A stretch of DNA of 45,220 bases from Bacteroidota bacterium (lineage in GTDB: Bacteria; Bacteroidota; Bacteroidia; Flavobacteriales_F; PHOS-HE28), in assembly GCA_018266475.1 (NCBI GenBank), contig JAFEAI010000006.1, positions 1-45,220 of the forward strand, read 5' to 3'. The translations under genes and the position numbers were made by a program. The notes below the pieces were generated by a model, which worked only from the letters and a program-made list of their open reading frames with translations, was not told where the DNA came from and ran no database searches. This document shows, piece after piece, positions 1 through 9,795 of the stretch (its first letter is position 1; each line of letters opens with the position of its first letter).

Positions 1-442
1 ACGCCCACCACGCTGCTCATGTTGATGATGCTGCCGTTGCGCTGCTTGAGCATGGTGCGCATCACCGCCTTGGTCATGTTGAAGACGCTCTTCAGGTTGG
101 TGGCGATCACCGCGTCGAAATCGGCCTCGCTCATGCGCATCAGCAGCTGGTCCTTGGTGATGCCGGCGTTGTTCACCAGGACATCCAGCTTGCCGAAGGC
201 CTCCACCACCTGGTCCACGGTGGCCTGTGCGGAATTGAAATCTCCCGCGTTGCTCTGGATGGCCAGCACCTTGCGCCCGCCCTTGCCGAGTTCCGCGGCC
301 AGCGCATTCGCTTTCTCCGGGCTGCTCACGTAGGTGAACGCCACGTCCGCGCCCTCCTCCAGGAAACGCTCCACGATGCCCCGCCCAATGCCGCGCGTGC
401 CGCCGGTGATCAGGGCTGTTTTGCCGGTTAAAAGTGCCATGG
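1..442 (-). CDS. fabG: 3-oxoacyl-[acyl-carrier-protein] reductase FabG, C-terminus beyond left edge
   Basis: This short-chain dehydrogenase would reduce 3-oxoacyl-ACP with NADPH in fatty acid elongation in the cytoplasm. The complement begins MALLTGKTALITGGTRGIG, giving the TGxxxGIG nucleotide-binding loop in the first 20 residues; further on are LDVLVNNAG and the INMSSVVG strand that carries the catalytic serine, right at the window edge. About 147 of the usual ~248 residues are present; the YxxxK catalytic pair lies outside. The ATG at 440-442 is supported by a TATCTTCG -7 box only 4 bases upstream. Assignment to FabG rather than another SDR rests on the close match to the FabG N-terminal pattern. 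Confidence 0.9.
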
Positions 443-446
443 GGCG

Positions 447-454
447 AAGATAGC
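447..454 (-). promoter_or_regulatory. -7 box of fabG (TATCTTCG)
   Basis: Matches the Bacteroidota TAnnTTTG element with C in the seventh position. It ends 4 bases before the fabG ATG, so the transcript would start at or next to the start codon. Confidence 0.6.
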
Positions 455-500
455 GGGAGGAGGGCAGTTCGCCATGGGGCTCCGGTGTGCCCTGAAGTTG

Positions 501-560
501 TCGGTTGTTGGTTGTCCGGCCTGAATGCGCCGGCAACTATCAACCGGCAACCACGAACCA
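501..560. repeat. Degenerate heptamer repeat and dyad between sucD and fabG
   Basis: Copies of GTTGTCGG/GTTGTCC-type units on one side and CAACTATCAACCGGCAACC on the other form an imperfect inverted repeat. It is related to the GACAACN tandem repeats elsewhere in the window. It lies just 3' of sucD and could act as its transcript end, which is inference. Confidence 0.5.
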
Positions 561-565
561 ATGCC

Positions 566-1435
566 TCACCCCAGCACCCTCTTCACTTCCGCGCCGATCG
601 TGGCCGGGCTGTCCACCACGTGGATGCCGCATTCGCGCATCACCTTCTTCTTGGCGGCGGCGCTCTCGTCCGCGCCCGAAACGATGGCACCGGCATGGCC
701 CATGGTGCGACCAGCGGGAGCGGTTTCCCCGGCGATGAAGCCCACCACGGGCTTCTTGCAATTCTCCTTGATCCACTTGGCGGCGCGGATCTCCAGGTCG
801 CCGCCGATCTCGCCGATCATCACGATGGCCTCGGTGTCCTTGTCGTTGGCGAAGAGCTGGATGGCCTCCAGCGTGGTGGTGCCGATGATGGGGTCGCCGC
901 CGATGCCGATGGCCGTAGTGATGCCTAAGCCGGCCTTCACCACTTGGTCCGCCGCTTCGTAGGTCAGCGTGCCGCTCTTGCTCACGATGCCCACCTTGCC
1001 CTTTTTGAAGACGAAGCCGGGCATGATGCCGACCTTGCATTCGTCGGCGGTGATCACCCCCGGGCAGTTGGGGCCGATCAGCGTGCAGTTCTTGCCCTTG
1101 ATGTACTCGCGCGCGGTTACCATGTCCTTTACAGGGATGCCCTCTGTGATGCACACGATCACCTTGATGCCCGCCTCGGCGGCTTCCATGATGGCGTCCG
1201 CAGCGAATGCGGGCGGGACGAAGATGATGCTGACATCCGCGCCGGTCTGCTTCACCGCATCGCTCACCGTTTCGAACACGGGCCGGTCCAAATGCTTCTG
1301 CCCACCCTTGCCGGGCGTTACGCCGCCCACCACGTTGGTGCCGTACTCGATCATTTGGGAGGCATGGAAGCTGCCTTCGCTGCCCGTAAAGCCCTGGACG
1401 AGGACCTTGCTGTTCTTATGGACAAGTACGCTCAT
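566..1435 (-). CDS. sucD: Succinate-CoA ligase, alpha subunit
   Basis: This is the CoA-binding, phospho-histidine subunit of succinyl-CoA synthetase, which interconverts succinyl-CoA and succinate with substrate-level phosphorylation in the TCA cycle. Its length of 289 residues is that of the family. The N-terminal Rossmann CoA-binding domain includes [20 protein letters not shown] and GGVTPGKGG. The ligase domain carries [21 protein letters not shown], whose histidine near residue 247 is the phosphorylated one. The beta subunit gene (sucC) is not in the window, which is common in Bacteroidota where the two are often unlinked. A TTACTTTA element at 1463-1470, overlapping the end of the neighbouring MFS gene, is the likely -7 box. 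Confidence 0.95.
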   Translation of the reverse strand: MSVLVHKNSKVLVQGFTGSEGSFHASQMIEYGTNVVGGVTPGKGGQKHLDRPVFETVSDAVKQTGADVSIIFVPPAFAADAIMEAAEAGIKVIVCITEGIPVKDMVTAREYIKGKNCTLIGPNCPGVITADECKVGIMPGFVFKKGKVGIVSKSGTLTYEAADQVVKAGLGITTAIGIGGDPIIGTTTLEAIQLFANDKDTEAIVMIGEIGGDLEIRAAKWIKENCKKPVVGFIAGETAPAGRTMGHAGAIVSGADESAAAKKKVMRECGIHVVDSPATIGAEVKRVLG

Positions 1436-1461
1436 GTGGACGATCTGCTTTTTTGCGGGTG

Positions 1462-2664
1462 CTAAAGTAACGGCCCGGGCGCAGTGGCTGGCGCGGCCCC
1501 GGCTTGGCGGCGGTAGTAGCCGCGCACATAGTACAGGGCGCCCAGCATGATGGCGCCGGCGGAAACGTAGGGCAGCAGGTGCGAGAAGCCGTACAATCTA
1601 CCGCCCAGCGCCGGGCCCGCGATGCGCGCCAGCGAGCCGAAGCTCTGGTTCATGCCCAGCACCTCGCCCTGTTCGCGCTGCGCCGCATTCTTGCTCAGCA
1701 CGCTCAATATCGTGGGGCTCAGGCAGCCGTTGCCCAAGGCAAGCAGGGAGATGGAGACGATGCTCAGTGAAATGAAGTGCGCCTGGGGAATGAACGGGAT
1801 CATGCCTAAGCCCACGGCCATGCACAGGCTGCCGTATAGCATGAGCCTGCGCTCGCCGAAGGTGCGCTGCAGCCAGCCGATGAGGCCGCCTTGCACGATG
1901 GCCGAGGACACGCCCACGGCGGCGAACATCATCCCGATCTGCTCCTTGGTCAGGTGGTAGTCGTCCATCCACAGCAGGGCGATGGTCATCTGCATCATGC
2001 TGAAGGCGGTGATGAAGATGAAGCTGATCAGGAAGAGGTCGCGGAAGCGGGCGTCCTTCAGGGCGCGGATGGCGCTGGTGACGGGCGTGATGCGCACCTT
2101 GCGGTCCGTATCTTTCTGGTGCAGCGATTCGGGCAGGAAGGCCCACACGGCCACCATGTTCAGCACGCAGATGATGGCGGCGGCATAGCCCACCCACTCG
2201 ATGCCGAGGCGGGTGTAGATGAAGCTGCCCATGGGCGGCCCGAAGATGAACCCGAGGCCGAAGGCCGCACCGATCAGGCCCATGGCCTTGGCGCGCCCCT
2301 CCGGCGGGGTGATGTCGGTGATGTAGGCCTGTGCCGCCGTGATGTTGCCCGAGCCCGCACCGGTGAGCATGCGGCTGATGATGAGCAGCGGCAGGGTGGT
2401 GGCATGGGCGAAGAGCACGTAGCTGAGCGCGGAAATGCCCAACGCCCATTGGATCACCGGCACGCGCCCCATGCGGTCGCTTACCGTGCCCCACACCGGG
2501 GTGAAGATGAACATCATCACCGAGAAGAGCGCCCCGAGGTCGCCCACCAGCGCGTCGCTGGCGTGCAGTTCCCGCGCATAGATGGGGATCACCGGGATGA
2601 AGATCCCGAAGCCCATCAGGTCGATGAAGATGGTCAGAAAGAGGATGACAAGGCGCCGGTCCAT
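1462..2664 (-). CDS. MFS transporter, TetA/DHA1-like drug:H+ antiporter
   Basis: This is a predicted inner-membrane exporter of about 400 residues with 12 hydrophobic segments. The N-terminus [27 protein letters not shown] and the loop [14 protein letters not shown] (motif A, between helices 2 and 3) are typical of TetA/Bcr-type drug antiporters; [15 protein letters not shown] fits motif C of antiporters. Substrate cannot be told from sequence. The frame stays open upstream to 2805, but that extension only translates the heptamer repeat and is rejected. The ATG at 2662-2664 is preceded by a TAGCTTCG promoter box at 2679-2686. It stands alone rather than in an obvious operon, with its own promoter. 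Confidence 0.85.
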   Translation of the reverse strand: MDRRLVILFLTIFIDLMGFGIFIPVIPIYARELHASDALVGDLGALFSVMMFIFTPVWGTVSDRMGRVPVIQWALGISALSYVLFAHATTLPLLIISRMLTGAGSGNITAAQAYITDITPPEGRAKAMGLIGAAFGLGFIFGPPMGSFIYTRLGIEWVGYAAAIICVLNMVAVWAFLPESLHQKDTDRKVRITPVTSAIRALKDARFRDLFLISFIFITAFSMMQMTIALLWMDDYHLTKEQIGMMFAAVGVSSAIVQGGLIGWLQRTFGERRLMLYGSLCMAVGLGMIPFIPQAHFISLSIVSISLLALGNGCLSPTILSVLSKNAAQREQGEVLGMNQSFGSLARIAGPALGGRLYGFSHLLPYVSAGAIMLGALYYVRGYYRRQAGAAPATAPGPLL

Positions 2665-2678
2665 GGCAAAAAGGGGCG

Positions 2679-2686
2679 CGAAGCTA
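2679..2686 (-). promoter_or_regulatory. -7 box of the MFS gene (TAGCTTCG)
   Basis: TAnnTTCG variant 14 bases upstream of the ATG at 2664. Together with the repeat upstream it decides the start codon. Confidence 0.55.
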
Positions 2687-2710
2687 CCGCTCCACAGGCC
2701 ACCCACGAAT

Positions 2711-2788
2711 ACTGACAACCGACTGACAACTGACAACCGACAACTGACAACTGACAACTCACAACTGACAACTGCCAACTCACAACTA
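2711..2788. repeat. Tandem heptamer repeat GACAACN
   Basis: About ten imperfect 7-base units (GACAACT, GACAACC, CACAACT) stand head to tail between the NADH dehydrogenase gene and the MFS gene. Because seven is not a multiple of three, every frame reads a 7-residue peptide period, which makes a false N-terminal extension of the MFS protein. Confidence 0.9.
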
Positions 2789-4105
2789 CCCCCCGCTTTC
2801 CCCACCCACCATGTCCACCTTGCGCACGTATGGCCGGATAATGAGGCGGATCGTGTTCTTCCAGCTCAGGTACTTCCATGCCCAGTGGGTGAGCACCATC
2901 ACGCGGCTGCGGAAGCCCACAATGCTCATCAGGTGGACAAAGAGCCACAGGAACCAGGCAATGGGCCCGCCGAACTTGAGCCGCCCAAGGTCCACCACGG
3001 CCTTGTACCGGCCGATGGTGGCCATGGATCCCTTGTCCCGGTACTTGAACGGAACCCATTGCTCGCCAGGCTTGCGCAGCAGGTTCAGGGCCAGGTGGGC
3101 GGCCTGCTGGATGGCGGCCGGGGCTACCTGGGGATGGCCCTTTGGCCAAAGGGGATCGGACCGGTCCAGTGCCAGGTCGCCCAGGGCATAGATGTTGGCG
3201 GTGCCCTCTACGCGGTTGAAGGCATCGGTACGCAGGCGGGCGGGCCGCTCTTCCAGTGCCGGTTCAAGGCCCGGCACCGGTGCGCCTTTCACGCCAGCGG
3301 TCCAGATCACTGTGGTGCTGGGCATGGTGCTGCCGTCCTTGAAGGTGACGGTATCGCCGTCGTAATCGGTCACAAGCATGTTCAACTTCACATGCACGCC
3401 GAGCTCATGCAGGAATTTCAGCGCCGCCGCCCTGGATTTCGGGGAAAAGTTGCCCAGGACCTCATTGCCGCTGTCCACCAGATGGATCTGCATGCGCTGG
3501 CTTTCCACTTCGCGGTATTCATGCTTGAGGATGGTCTTGCGGATCTCCGCCAGCGCCCCTGCCAGCTCCACGCCACTGGGCCCGCCGCCCACGATCACGA
3601 AGTTCAGGCGTTGCCGTTGGGCATGTTCATCCTCCAGATAGATCGCAGCCTCGAACTCCTGGAGGAAATCACTGCGGATGTCCAGCGCCTGGTTGATGCT
3701 CTTTAGCTGCATGGCCTCGCGGGCGATGCGCTGGTTGCCGAAGAAGTTGGTCACCGTGCCCGTGGCCAGCACCAAGTGGTCGTAGGTGAAGCTGCCGTGG
3801 TCGGTATGCACCTGGTTGTTCAGGGCGTCTATGCGCAGCACCTCCGCCATGCGGAAGATCACGTTGGGCATGGGGCCCACGGTGCGGCGGAAGGGGTGCG
3901 CGATGTTGTCCGCGCCCAAGCTGCCCGTGGCCACCTGATAGAGCAGCGGCTGGAAGCAGTGGTAGTTGTTCTTGTCTAGCAGGATCACCTTGAAGGGCTT
4001 CCCCGACAGGCGTTTGATCAGCTCCAGTCCGGCAAAGCCACCGCCCACCACCACGATGGTGGGGTGGGGAAGGGCATCGAAGGCGGCACGTTCGGGGGTT
4101 TTCAT
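2786..4105 (-). CDS. ndh: Type II NADH:quinone oxidoreductase (NDH-2), FAD-dependent
   Basis: This is a single-subunit, non-proton-pumping NADH dehydrogenase that would pass electrons from NADH to quinone on the cytoplasmic membrane face. Two dinucleotide-binding motifs are visible: IVVVGGGFAGLELIKRL near residue 20 (FAD) and FVIVGGGPSGVELAGALAE near residue 170 (NADH). NNYHCFQPLLYQVATG and the late YALGDLA match the NDH-2 family pattern, and QVAPAAIQQA is the conserved quinone/FAD segment. The C-terminal part (GGPIAWFLWLFVHLMSIVGFRSR) is the membrane-anchoring amphipathic region. Length is 439 residues from the ATG at 4105; a second in-frame ATG at 4141 is possible, but ACCTTTG lies just before the 4105 start. 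Confidence 0.88.
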   Translation of the reverse strand: MKTPERAAFDALPHPTIVVVGGGFAGLELIKRLSGKPFKVILLDKNNYHCFQPLLYQVATGSLGADNIAHPFRRTVGPMPNVIFRMAEVLRIDALNNQVHTDHGSFTYDHLVLATGTVTNFFGNQRIAREAMQLKSINQALDIRSDFLQEFEAAIYLEDEHAQRQRLNFVIVGGGPSGVELAGALAEIRKTILKHEYREVESQRMQIHLVDSGNEVLGNFSPKSRAAALKFLHELGVHVKLNMLVTDYDGDTVTFKDGSTMPSTTVIWTAGVKGAPVPGLEPALEERPARLRTDAFNRVEGTANIYALGDLALDRSDPLWPKGHPQVAPAAIQQAAHLALNLLRKPGEQWVPFKYRDKGSMATIGRYKAVVDLGRLKFGGPIAWFLWLFVHLMSIVGFRSRVMVLTHWAWKYLSWKNTIRLIIRPYVRKVDMVGGESGG

Positions 4106-4240
4106 ACCTCCAAAGGTCCTGTTTTTCCCACCGTCCGGCACTGAGCGCGATCACCTCATTGCTTTCTTACAGATCGGTGATGCTGCTCATTATCCGGAAG
4201 CCTTCCACAGGGAACGATCGCAGGATGGCCTTGACGTTCG

Positions 4241-4248
4241 CACCTTTG
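4241..4248 (+). promoter_or_regulatory. -7 box of mnmE (CACCTTTG)
   Basis: Six bases separate this TAnnTTTG-like box from the ATG at 4255. It places the start of mnmE well inside a longer open frame and suggests a near-leaderless transcript. Confidence 0.6.
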
Positions 4249-4254
4249 CAGCCC

Positions 4255-5616
<1,362 letters not shown>

Positions 5617-5849
5617 GGGTGTAGGGTGTAGGGCAAAGGGTGTAGGGCTTCGACCCTTGTGCGGGCTCTTAGCTCAGGGCGGCCCAAGGCGCAGCGATGC
5701 CTGACAACCACCGACAGACCGACAACTAACAACTAACAACTAACAACTAACAACTGACAACTGACAACTAACAACCTGGCCCCGGTCCCATGCCTTTCAC
5801 CAGTGACAGCCCTTCGTCCCTGGTGAGTCTCAGGGTTCAAAACCAAAAC
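5617..5849. other. Intergenic spacer between mnmE and the AAA ATPase gene
   Basis: With the repeat block at 5850-5924 this makes a gene-free stretch of 309 bases. It holds a short GTGTAGGG direct repeat just after the mnmE stop, then the TAACAAC/GACAACT heptamer array at about 5701-5775. No open frame with coding character was seen here. Confidence 0.7.
5701..5775. repeat. Tandem heptamer repeat (TAACAAC / GACAACT variants)
   Basis: Seven-base units, here mostly TAACAAC, form a tandem array between mnmE and the AAA ATPase gene. This is the same family as the arrays near 2711 and 16500. Confidence 0.85.
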
Positions 5850-5924
5850 CATACATAATTGTAACATACAAAGTTGTATCATACATAATTGTGCCATTCA
5901 AAATTGTGTCATACCTTTATGCTC
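5850..5924 (+). repeat. Four and a half 15-bp AT-rich direct repeats over the AAA ATPase promoter
   Basis: Units read CATACATAATTGTAA (5850), CATACAAAGTTGTAT (5865), CATACATAATTGTGC (5880), CATTCAAAATTGTGT (5895) and a partial CATACCTTTATGCTC (5910). They abut exactly with a 15-base period and finish one base before the ATG at 5926. The block is strikingly AT-rich against GC-rich surroundings. The last unit contains TACCTTTA (5912-5919), which fits the -7 box, so the repeats run through the whole promoter. They are probably binding sites for a regulator or for the ATPase itself, which is inference. Confidence 0.85.
5912..5919 (+). promoter_or_regulatory. Probable -7 box of the AAA ATPase gene (TACCTTTA)
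   Basis: Fits TAnnTTTG with a final A. It is 6 bases upstream of the ATG and embedded in the last 15-bp repeat unit. Confidence 0.5.
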
Positions 5925-5925
5925 C

Positions 5926-7086
5926 ATGGAAGAGATCACACCGTTCCCCTTGGGCAAAGTGGCCGTGCTGGACCTGTTCACCGACCGGGAGCGGCAGCGC
6001 AAGCGGCTGGAGGCCAACATCCGCAATCACGTCAGCACGGTGCTGGTATCGCCGCGCCGCTGGGGGAAGTCCTCGCTGGTGAGGCAGGTAGCCCTGGACA
6101 TGAAACGCGACAAGAAGGTACGCTTCTGCTTCATCGACCTGTTCAAGACCCGCACGGAGGAGGAGTTCTACGCGCACTTCGCCAGGCAGGTGGTGGAGGC
6201 GGCATCCACCAAGTTGGAGGATCGCCTGGCGGACATCAAGGCATTCCTGAAGCAACTGGTCCCCTTCGTACAGGTGGGCATCGATCCTTATAGCGAGATC
6301 AAGTTCACCGCGGAATGGAAGGACCTGGAACGGTCCCGCGATGACATCCTCGATCTTCCGGAAAAGCTGTCCAAGGCCAAAGGCATTACGCTGGTGGTGT
6401 GCTTGGATGAATTCCAAAGCATCGACCGCTTCAGCGATCCGCTTGCCTTCCAGCAACGCCTGCGTGCCAACTGGCAGCACCACCAGCGGGCTGTCTATTG
6501 CCTGTACGGAAGCCGGCGGCACTTGATGATGGAGATCTTCACCGGGTACGACCGGCCCTTCTACCGCTTCGGCGACCTGATCCTGCTGGACAAGATAGAG
6601 CACCACTACTGGGTCAGCTACATCCCGGAGCGCTTCACCGTGGGCGGAAAGCGCATCAGCGCGGAACTGGCCGACGATATTGCCACACGCATGGGCGACC
6701 ATCCCTACGGCGTGCAGCAATTGGCCTACAGCACTTTCCTGCTCAGCAAGAAGCAATGCAAGGGGGCCGACATCCACCAGGCCATGGAACACCTGCTGGA
6801 CCACCACGCCATGCTCTACCAACGCATCGTGGATGAACTCACGCTGCCCCAGCTCGGCTTCCTGAAGGCCCTGCTGGCAGGGGAAACGAAGATGAGCGCC
6901 AAGGAGACGGTGCAGCGCTACGGGTTGGGCACCTCCGGCAACGTGGGCCGCATCCGCGATGCCATGCGGGCCAAGGACATCCTGGATTTTGAAGGAAAGG
7001 AGGTGGAATGGCTGGACCCGCTGTTCCGGATCTGGATGGCGCAGCGCTATTGGTCTCCGGCGGAGCTTGCCGAGGGGCATCGGTAG
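5926..7086 (+). CDS. AAA+ ATPase of the archaeal-type ATPase family (PF01637-like)
   Basis: This predicted cytoplasmic ATPase has 386 residues and no membrane segments. Walker A is VSPRRWGKSSLV near residues 41-52 and Walker B is LVVCLDEFQSI near residue 155; SRRHLMMEIF near residue 200 fits the sensor 1/arginine-finger region of this family. The N-terminus (FPLGKVAVLDLFTDRE, residues 7-22) and a C-terminal winged-helix-like region (PQLGFLKALLAGE onward) match a class of ATPases that multiplies in Bacteroidota and archaeal genomes without a settled function. The start is fixed by the repeat block and -7-like box immediately upstream. There is no partner gene; the next gene downstream is convergent. 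Confidence 0.75.
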   Translation: MEEITPFPLGKVAVLDLFTDRERQRKRLEANIRNHVSTVLVSPRRWGKSSLVRQVALDMKRDKKVRFCFIDLFKTRTEEEFYAHFARQVVEAASTKLEDRLADIKAFLKQLVPFVQVGIDPYSEIKFTAEWKDLERSRDDILDLPEKLSKAKGITLVVCLDEFQSIDRFSDPLAFQQRLRANWQHHQRAVYCLYGSRRHLMMEIFTGYDRPFYRFGDLILLDKIEHHYWVSYIPERFTVGGKRISAELADDIATRMGDHPYGVQQLAYSTFLLSKKQCKGADIHQAMEHLLDHHAMLYQRIVDELTLPQLGFLKALLAGETKMSAKETVQRYGLGTSGNVGRIRDAMRAKDILDFEGKEVEWLDPLFRIWMAQRYWSPAELAEGHR

Positions 7087-7206
7087 CCGTGCGGGCTGGC
7101 ATGGTTGGTGGAAATGCCGGGCATAGGGCGCATGAGGTGGCGATGCCTGCCGCATCAACCGCCTTCTTGCCTATGCGCCTGCAAGGGCCCGTCCGGGATG
7201 TTCGCC

Positions 7207-8883
7207 CTATCCTCCCTGCCGCACCAAGGTGCGGGAGGTTCCGCCCGCAGGCCCTTCCATGCGCAGCAGGTACAGGCCATCCGTCACCAATGGCAGCGCC
7301 CAGTGCAGGCGCTCCGACCCCGGGGGCCAGGTGGTGGTGGCCACCAGGCGGCCTGTGGCATCGCGCAGGGAGAGCATCATCGGCGAGGCAAGGGGGGCGG
7401 GCAAGGCAAGTTCCATGGCATCCTGGAACGGGTTGTTCACCATCACGCCTTGCGCCGGAGCTGCATGGTCCGCCAAGCTGAGCACGATCTGCACGGTGTC
7501 GCAAGCCATGTTGTCGCCCATGTGTCGGTCGTACAGGTTGTTCGGGCTTTGTACCACGATGCACAACGGTTGGCGGAGCGTGACGTAGTTCCATGGGCCG
7601 TAATACAGGGGCATCCCGGCGATGGCCATGTCCACATGCCCGCCAGGGGCCAGTGCGGCGTTCTCCACTTGCCCGGAAGTGCCCGCATAGCCGCAGGCAA
7701 CACCCATGGGACCGTGGTAGGCCACGCGGAAGGTTTGAACTTCAACTGTGCCCTGGTTGGTGATGCGCACGGTGGCATCCGCCTTTGGGAACACGATGCC
7801 GGAATTCAACGTGTAGTACACGCTGTCGATGGCAAGCACCTCGATGCCCACGTCCTCGGTGTGTGCGGCATGCTGGCCCGTGTGCAGCATACCGCGCACC
7901 ACGCCGGTGGAGAGCCATCCCAAGTTGGCCGTCCCGGTCATCAGCAGCATGCTGTCATCCGCTGCAAACCGGGTGAAAAAGGCCTGCGGAAACTCGCCAT
8001 CGGGGTCTATCGGCAAGGGGGGCTGCACGGAAAGGCTTGTATCCAGAAAGGCGTACTGCTGCGGCCCGGCCGCAATGAGGCGGGTGGCCAGGGGCAACAG
8101 TTGCCGGTAGCCCGGGGTGTTGCCAAGGTCCACGTTGCCCTGTACGCCCAGGTCCGGTTGCAATGCGTACAACATGCCGCCTGTAGTGAGCACAAGGCGC
8201 TTCCCTTGCCAGGGCAGCACGGCCGCAATGGTCCCGTTCACCGTGGCCGTTGCCAGCAGGGCACCGTCCGTGGATACCCGCGTCACGCTGCTGTTGCCCG
8301 TTGTGCCGAGCAGGGTGGTGTCGCTGTCCCAGGCCAGGGAGGAGAAATGCAGTGCCCCGGGCAGGGTGATCCAGCCCAGGCTGTCGCCCGCTGCGTCGGC
8401 GATCAGGAGGCCGCTGTTGGTGGAAAATGCAATGGTGCCGCCAGGGGACAAGGCCATTGCCGAAACGATGCCATCGCTGGCGTGGAACGTGCGCGACCAT
8501 ACGGTGCTGCCGTCCGGCGCAATGCGTTCCGCCAGGAACTGGTCCGCGGGCACGTCGCAGTAAAAGAGCGAAGCACAAGCAAGCAGGTCGCCATTGGCCG
8601 CAGTGGCGAGGCCTTGCACGAACACCCCGGCGCCGAGGTTGGTGAGCAGCGGATGTTCCCAAAGTGAGGTGCCATCCAGCCCGATTGCATGGATGTAGGC
8701 TGTGCCACTGCCCTGGTTTTCCGGTACGGCATTGCCCTCCACGGCCCATCCGCCGGGAAATCGCGTGCATTTGCCATAGGCCGTTTGGGCCGTGCGCTGG
8801 TCGGCATGTTCAAAGGGGGACTGGGCGGCAACCTGAAAAACGGATGCAATGCCTGCACAGGCAAGGAGGGCGGAAGTGCGCAT
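7207..8883 (-). CDS. Secreted protein with type IX secretion C-terminal sorting domain
   Basis: The protein has 558 residues. The signal peptide MRTSALLACAGIASVFQVAAQ is followed by a long region that reads like a beta-propeller of logged or measured data (repeats of ATAANGDLLA, AERIAPDGSTVWSRTF, MALSPGGTIAFST). A CARDB-like segment around VRITNQGTVEVQTFRV precedes the C-terminal ~75 residues, which have the type A T9SS sorting pattern: NNPFQDAMELALP, LRDATGRLVATTTW and GLYLLRME. It would be exported by Sec and then passed through the outer membrane by T9SS, with the tail removed. The ATG at 8881-8883 was chosen because the signal peptide begins there; the longer open frame upstream overlaps the barrel gene. 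No clear promoter box; function unknown. Confidence 0.8.
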   Translation of the reverse strand: MRTSALLACAGIASVFQVAAQSPFEHADQRTAQTAYGKCTRFPGGWAVEGNAVPENQGSGTAYIHAIGLDGTSLWEHPLLTNLGAGVFVQGLATAANGDLLACASLFYCDVPADQFLAERIAPDGSTVWSRTFHASDGIVSAMALSPGGTIAFSTNSGLLIADAAGDSLGWITLPGALHFSSLAWDSDTTLLGTTGNSSVTRVSTDGALLATATVNGTIAAVLPWQGKRLVLTTGGMLYALQPDLGVQGNVDLGNTPGYRQLLPLATRLIAAGPQQYAFLDTSLSVQPPLPIDPDGEFPQAFFTRFAADDSMLLMTGTANLGWLSTGVVRGMLHTGQHAAHTEDVGIEVLAIDSVYYTLNSGIVFPKADATVRITNQGTVEVQTFRVAYHGPMGVACGYAGTSGQVENAALAPGGHVDMAIAGMPLYYGPWNYVTLRQPLCIVVQSPNNLYDRHMGDNMACDTVQIVLSLADHAAPAQGVMVNNPFQDAMELALPAPLASPMMLSLRDATGRLVATTTWPPGSERLHWALPLVTDGLYLLRMEGPAGGTSRTLVRQGG

Positions 8884-8945
8884 GGCGTGAAGCGGTTGTG
8901 GCCATAGGACAGCGGAACAGGGATTTGCGCTGCCTGGCCGGCGGA

Positions 8946-8963
8946 ATTTCCTTCGGAGGAAAT
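8946..8963 (-). terminator. Stem-loop after the outer-membrane barrel gene
   Basis: ATTTCCT, a 4-base loop and AGGAAAT give a perfect 7-bp hairpin 24 bases beyond the barrel gene stop codon. No uridine run follows, so it may be a terminator or an RNA 3'-end stabiliser. Confidence 0.45.
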
Positions 8964-8987
8964 ACCCGGACCAGGAAGGCCCGGCGG

Positions 8988-9632
8988 CTAGAACCTGAAC
9001 CCCAGCGAGGCCTGCAACGCCACGCCATTGGTGTGCAGCACCGCATCGAAATCCTTTTGCGACACGCTGTTGCCATTCACCGAATACTGTCGTAGCGGCA
9101 TGTTGGCCGCCATGTAGCGCAAGTGGAGTTGCAGGCCGATGAGGTCGGTGAACTGGAATACGACCCCGGTGCTGAGGCCGAAGGCACTCCCGGAGTATCG
9201 CGCATCCGTTTTGTCGCGTCCTTGGCTGCCGGTGATGTGCAAGGTGCTTCCGCCCAGCTGCAGCCCCGCCAGCCATGCGAAGTGCTCTTTGTTCACCAAG
9301 TAGAAGCGCGGCTCCACACCGTACAGCACGATGCTGTTGCTGTGCGTGACGCTGGAATCCAAGTAGCTGCCGGGCTCCAGGAACGCCCCCATGCTGAAGA
9401 AATCCGCCAAGCCTACGCCCACCTGTATGGGAAAGGTGACCGTGGCCGCATGGCTGTCCGTGGTCTTCGACAGGTCCACCCCGAAGATGTGCAGCGTTTG
9501 CTTGGTCTGCGTGTTGTGCGCGCCCCCGGCAATGCCGATCGAGAGGTGTACCGTGCCTTTTTGGTTGAACTGGGCTGTTGCCACTTGCACGGTGAGCAAG
9601 GCAAGGAGGACGGCAAGGGATCGGATGGGCAT
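8988..9632 (-). CDS. Outer-membrane beta-barrel protein
   Basis: This 214-residue protein starts with the signal peptide MPIRSLAVLLALLTVQVATAQ. After it come alternating amphipathic strands (HLSIGIAGGAHN, ATVTFPIQVGVGLADFFSMGAFLEPG, LQLHLRYMAANMPL) and a terminal ASLGFRF that ends in phenylalanine, the BAM insertion signal of outer-membrane barrels. It resembles the OmpW/OprF-like small barrels of Bacteroidota but no precise family can be named. The ATG at 9630-9632 is preceded 23 bases upstream by AATCTTTG (9656-9663), a probable -7 box. A hairpin lies between it and the secreted T9SS protein downstream, so the two may be separately transcribed. Confidence 0.75.
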   Translation of the reverse strand: MPIRSLAVLLALLTVQVATAQFNQKGTVHLSIGIAGGAHNTQTKQTLHIFGVDLSKTTDSHAATVTFPIQVGVGLADFFSMGAFLEPGSYLDSSVTHSNSIVLYGVEPRFYLVNKEHFAWLAGLQLGGSTLHITGSQGRDKTDARYSGSAFGLSTGVVFQFTDLIGLQLHLRYMAANMPLRQYSVNGNSVSQKDFDAVLHTNGVALQASLGFRF

Positions 9633-9795
9633 GGAACTGCTGCTGGAGATGGGCGCAAAGATTGGCGAAGTGCGCCAATCCGCCATCCGCGATCCGGAGC
9701 TTCCTGTCCGCATCCGTGCAATCCCTTTCGCCGCGCTGGCCATGTGCGGAGGAGCAGCACAGGGGGCGTTCATGGGCAGGCCCATATCGGCCCCC

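Noticed and set aside
2711-2788. CRISPR array
   Set aside because: The repeats are 7 bases with no spacers and there are no cas genes; the same applies to the arrays near 5701 and 16495.
2665-2805. N-terminal extension of the MFS exporter
   Set aside because: It translates the heptamer repeat as a 7-residue periodic peptide and lies upstream of a promoter box; the family start is at 2664.
5850-5924. CRISPR or microsatellite
   Set aside because: The 15-bp units abut without spacers and differ at several positions, so they are iterons rather than spacer-repeat units or a simple slipping repeat.
7087-7206. Possible bidirectional terminator after the AAA gene
   Set aside because: A weak GGCGCAT/ATGCGCC pairing exists, but stem and loop are poorly formed and there is no uridine run.
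7105-8667. Long plus-strand open frame of about 520 codons
   Set aside because: It is antisense to the T9SS-secreted protein, which has a signal peptide and a sorting domain; the plus-strand product has no recognisable domain.
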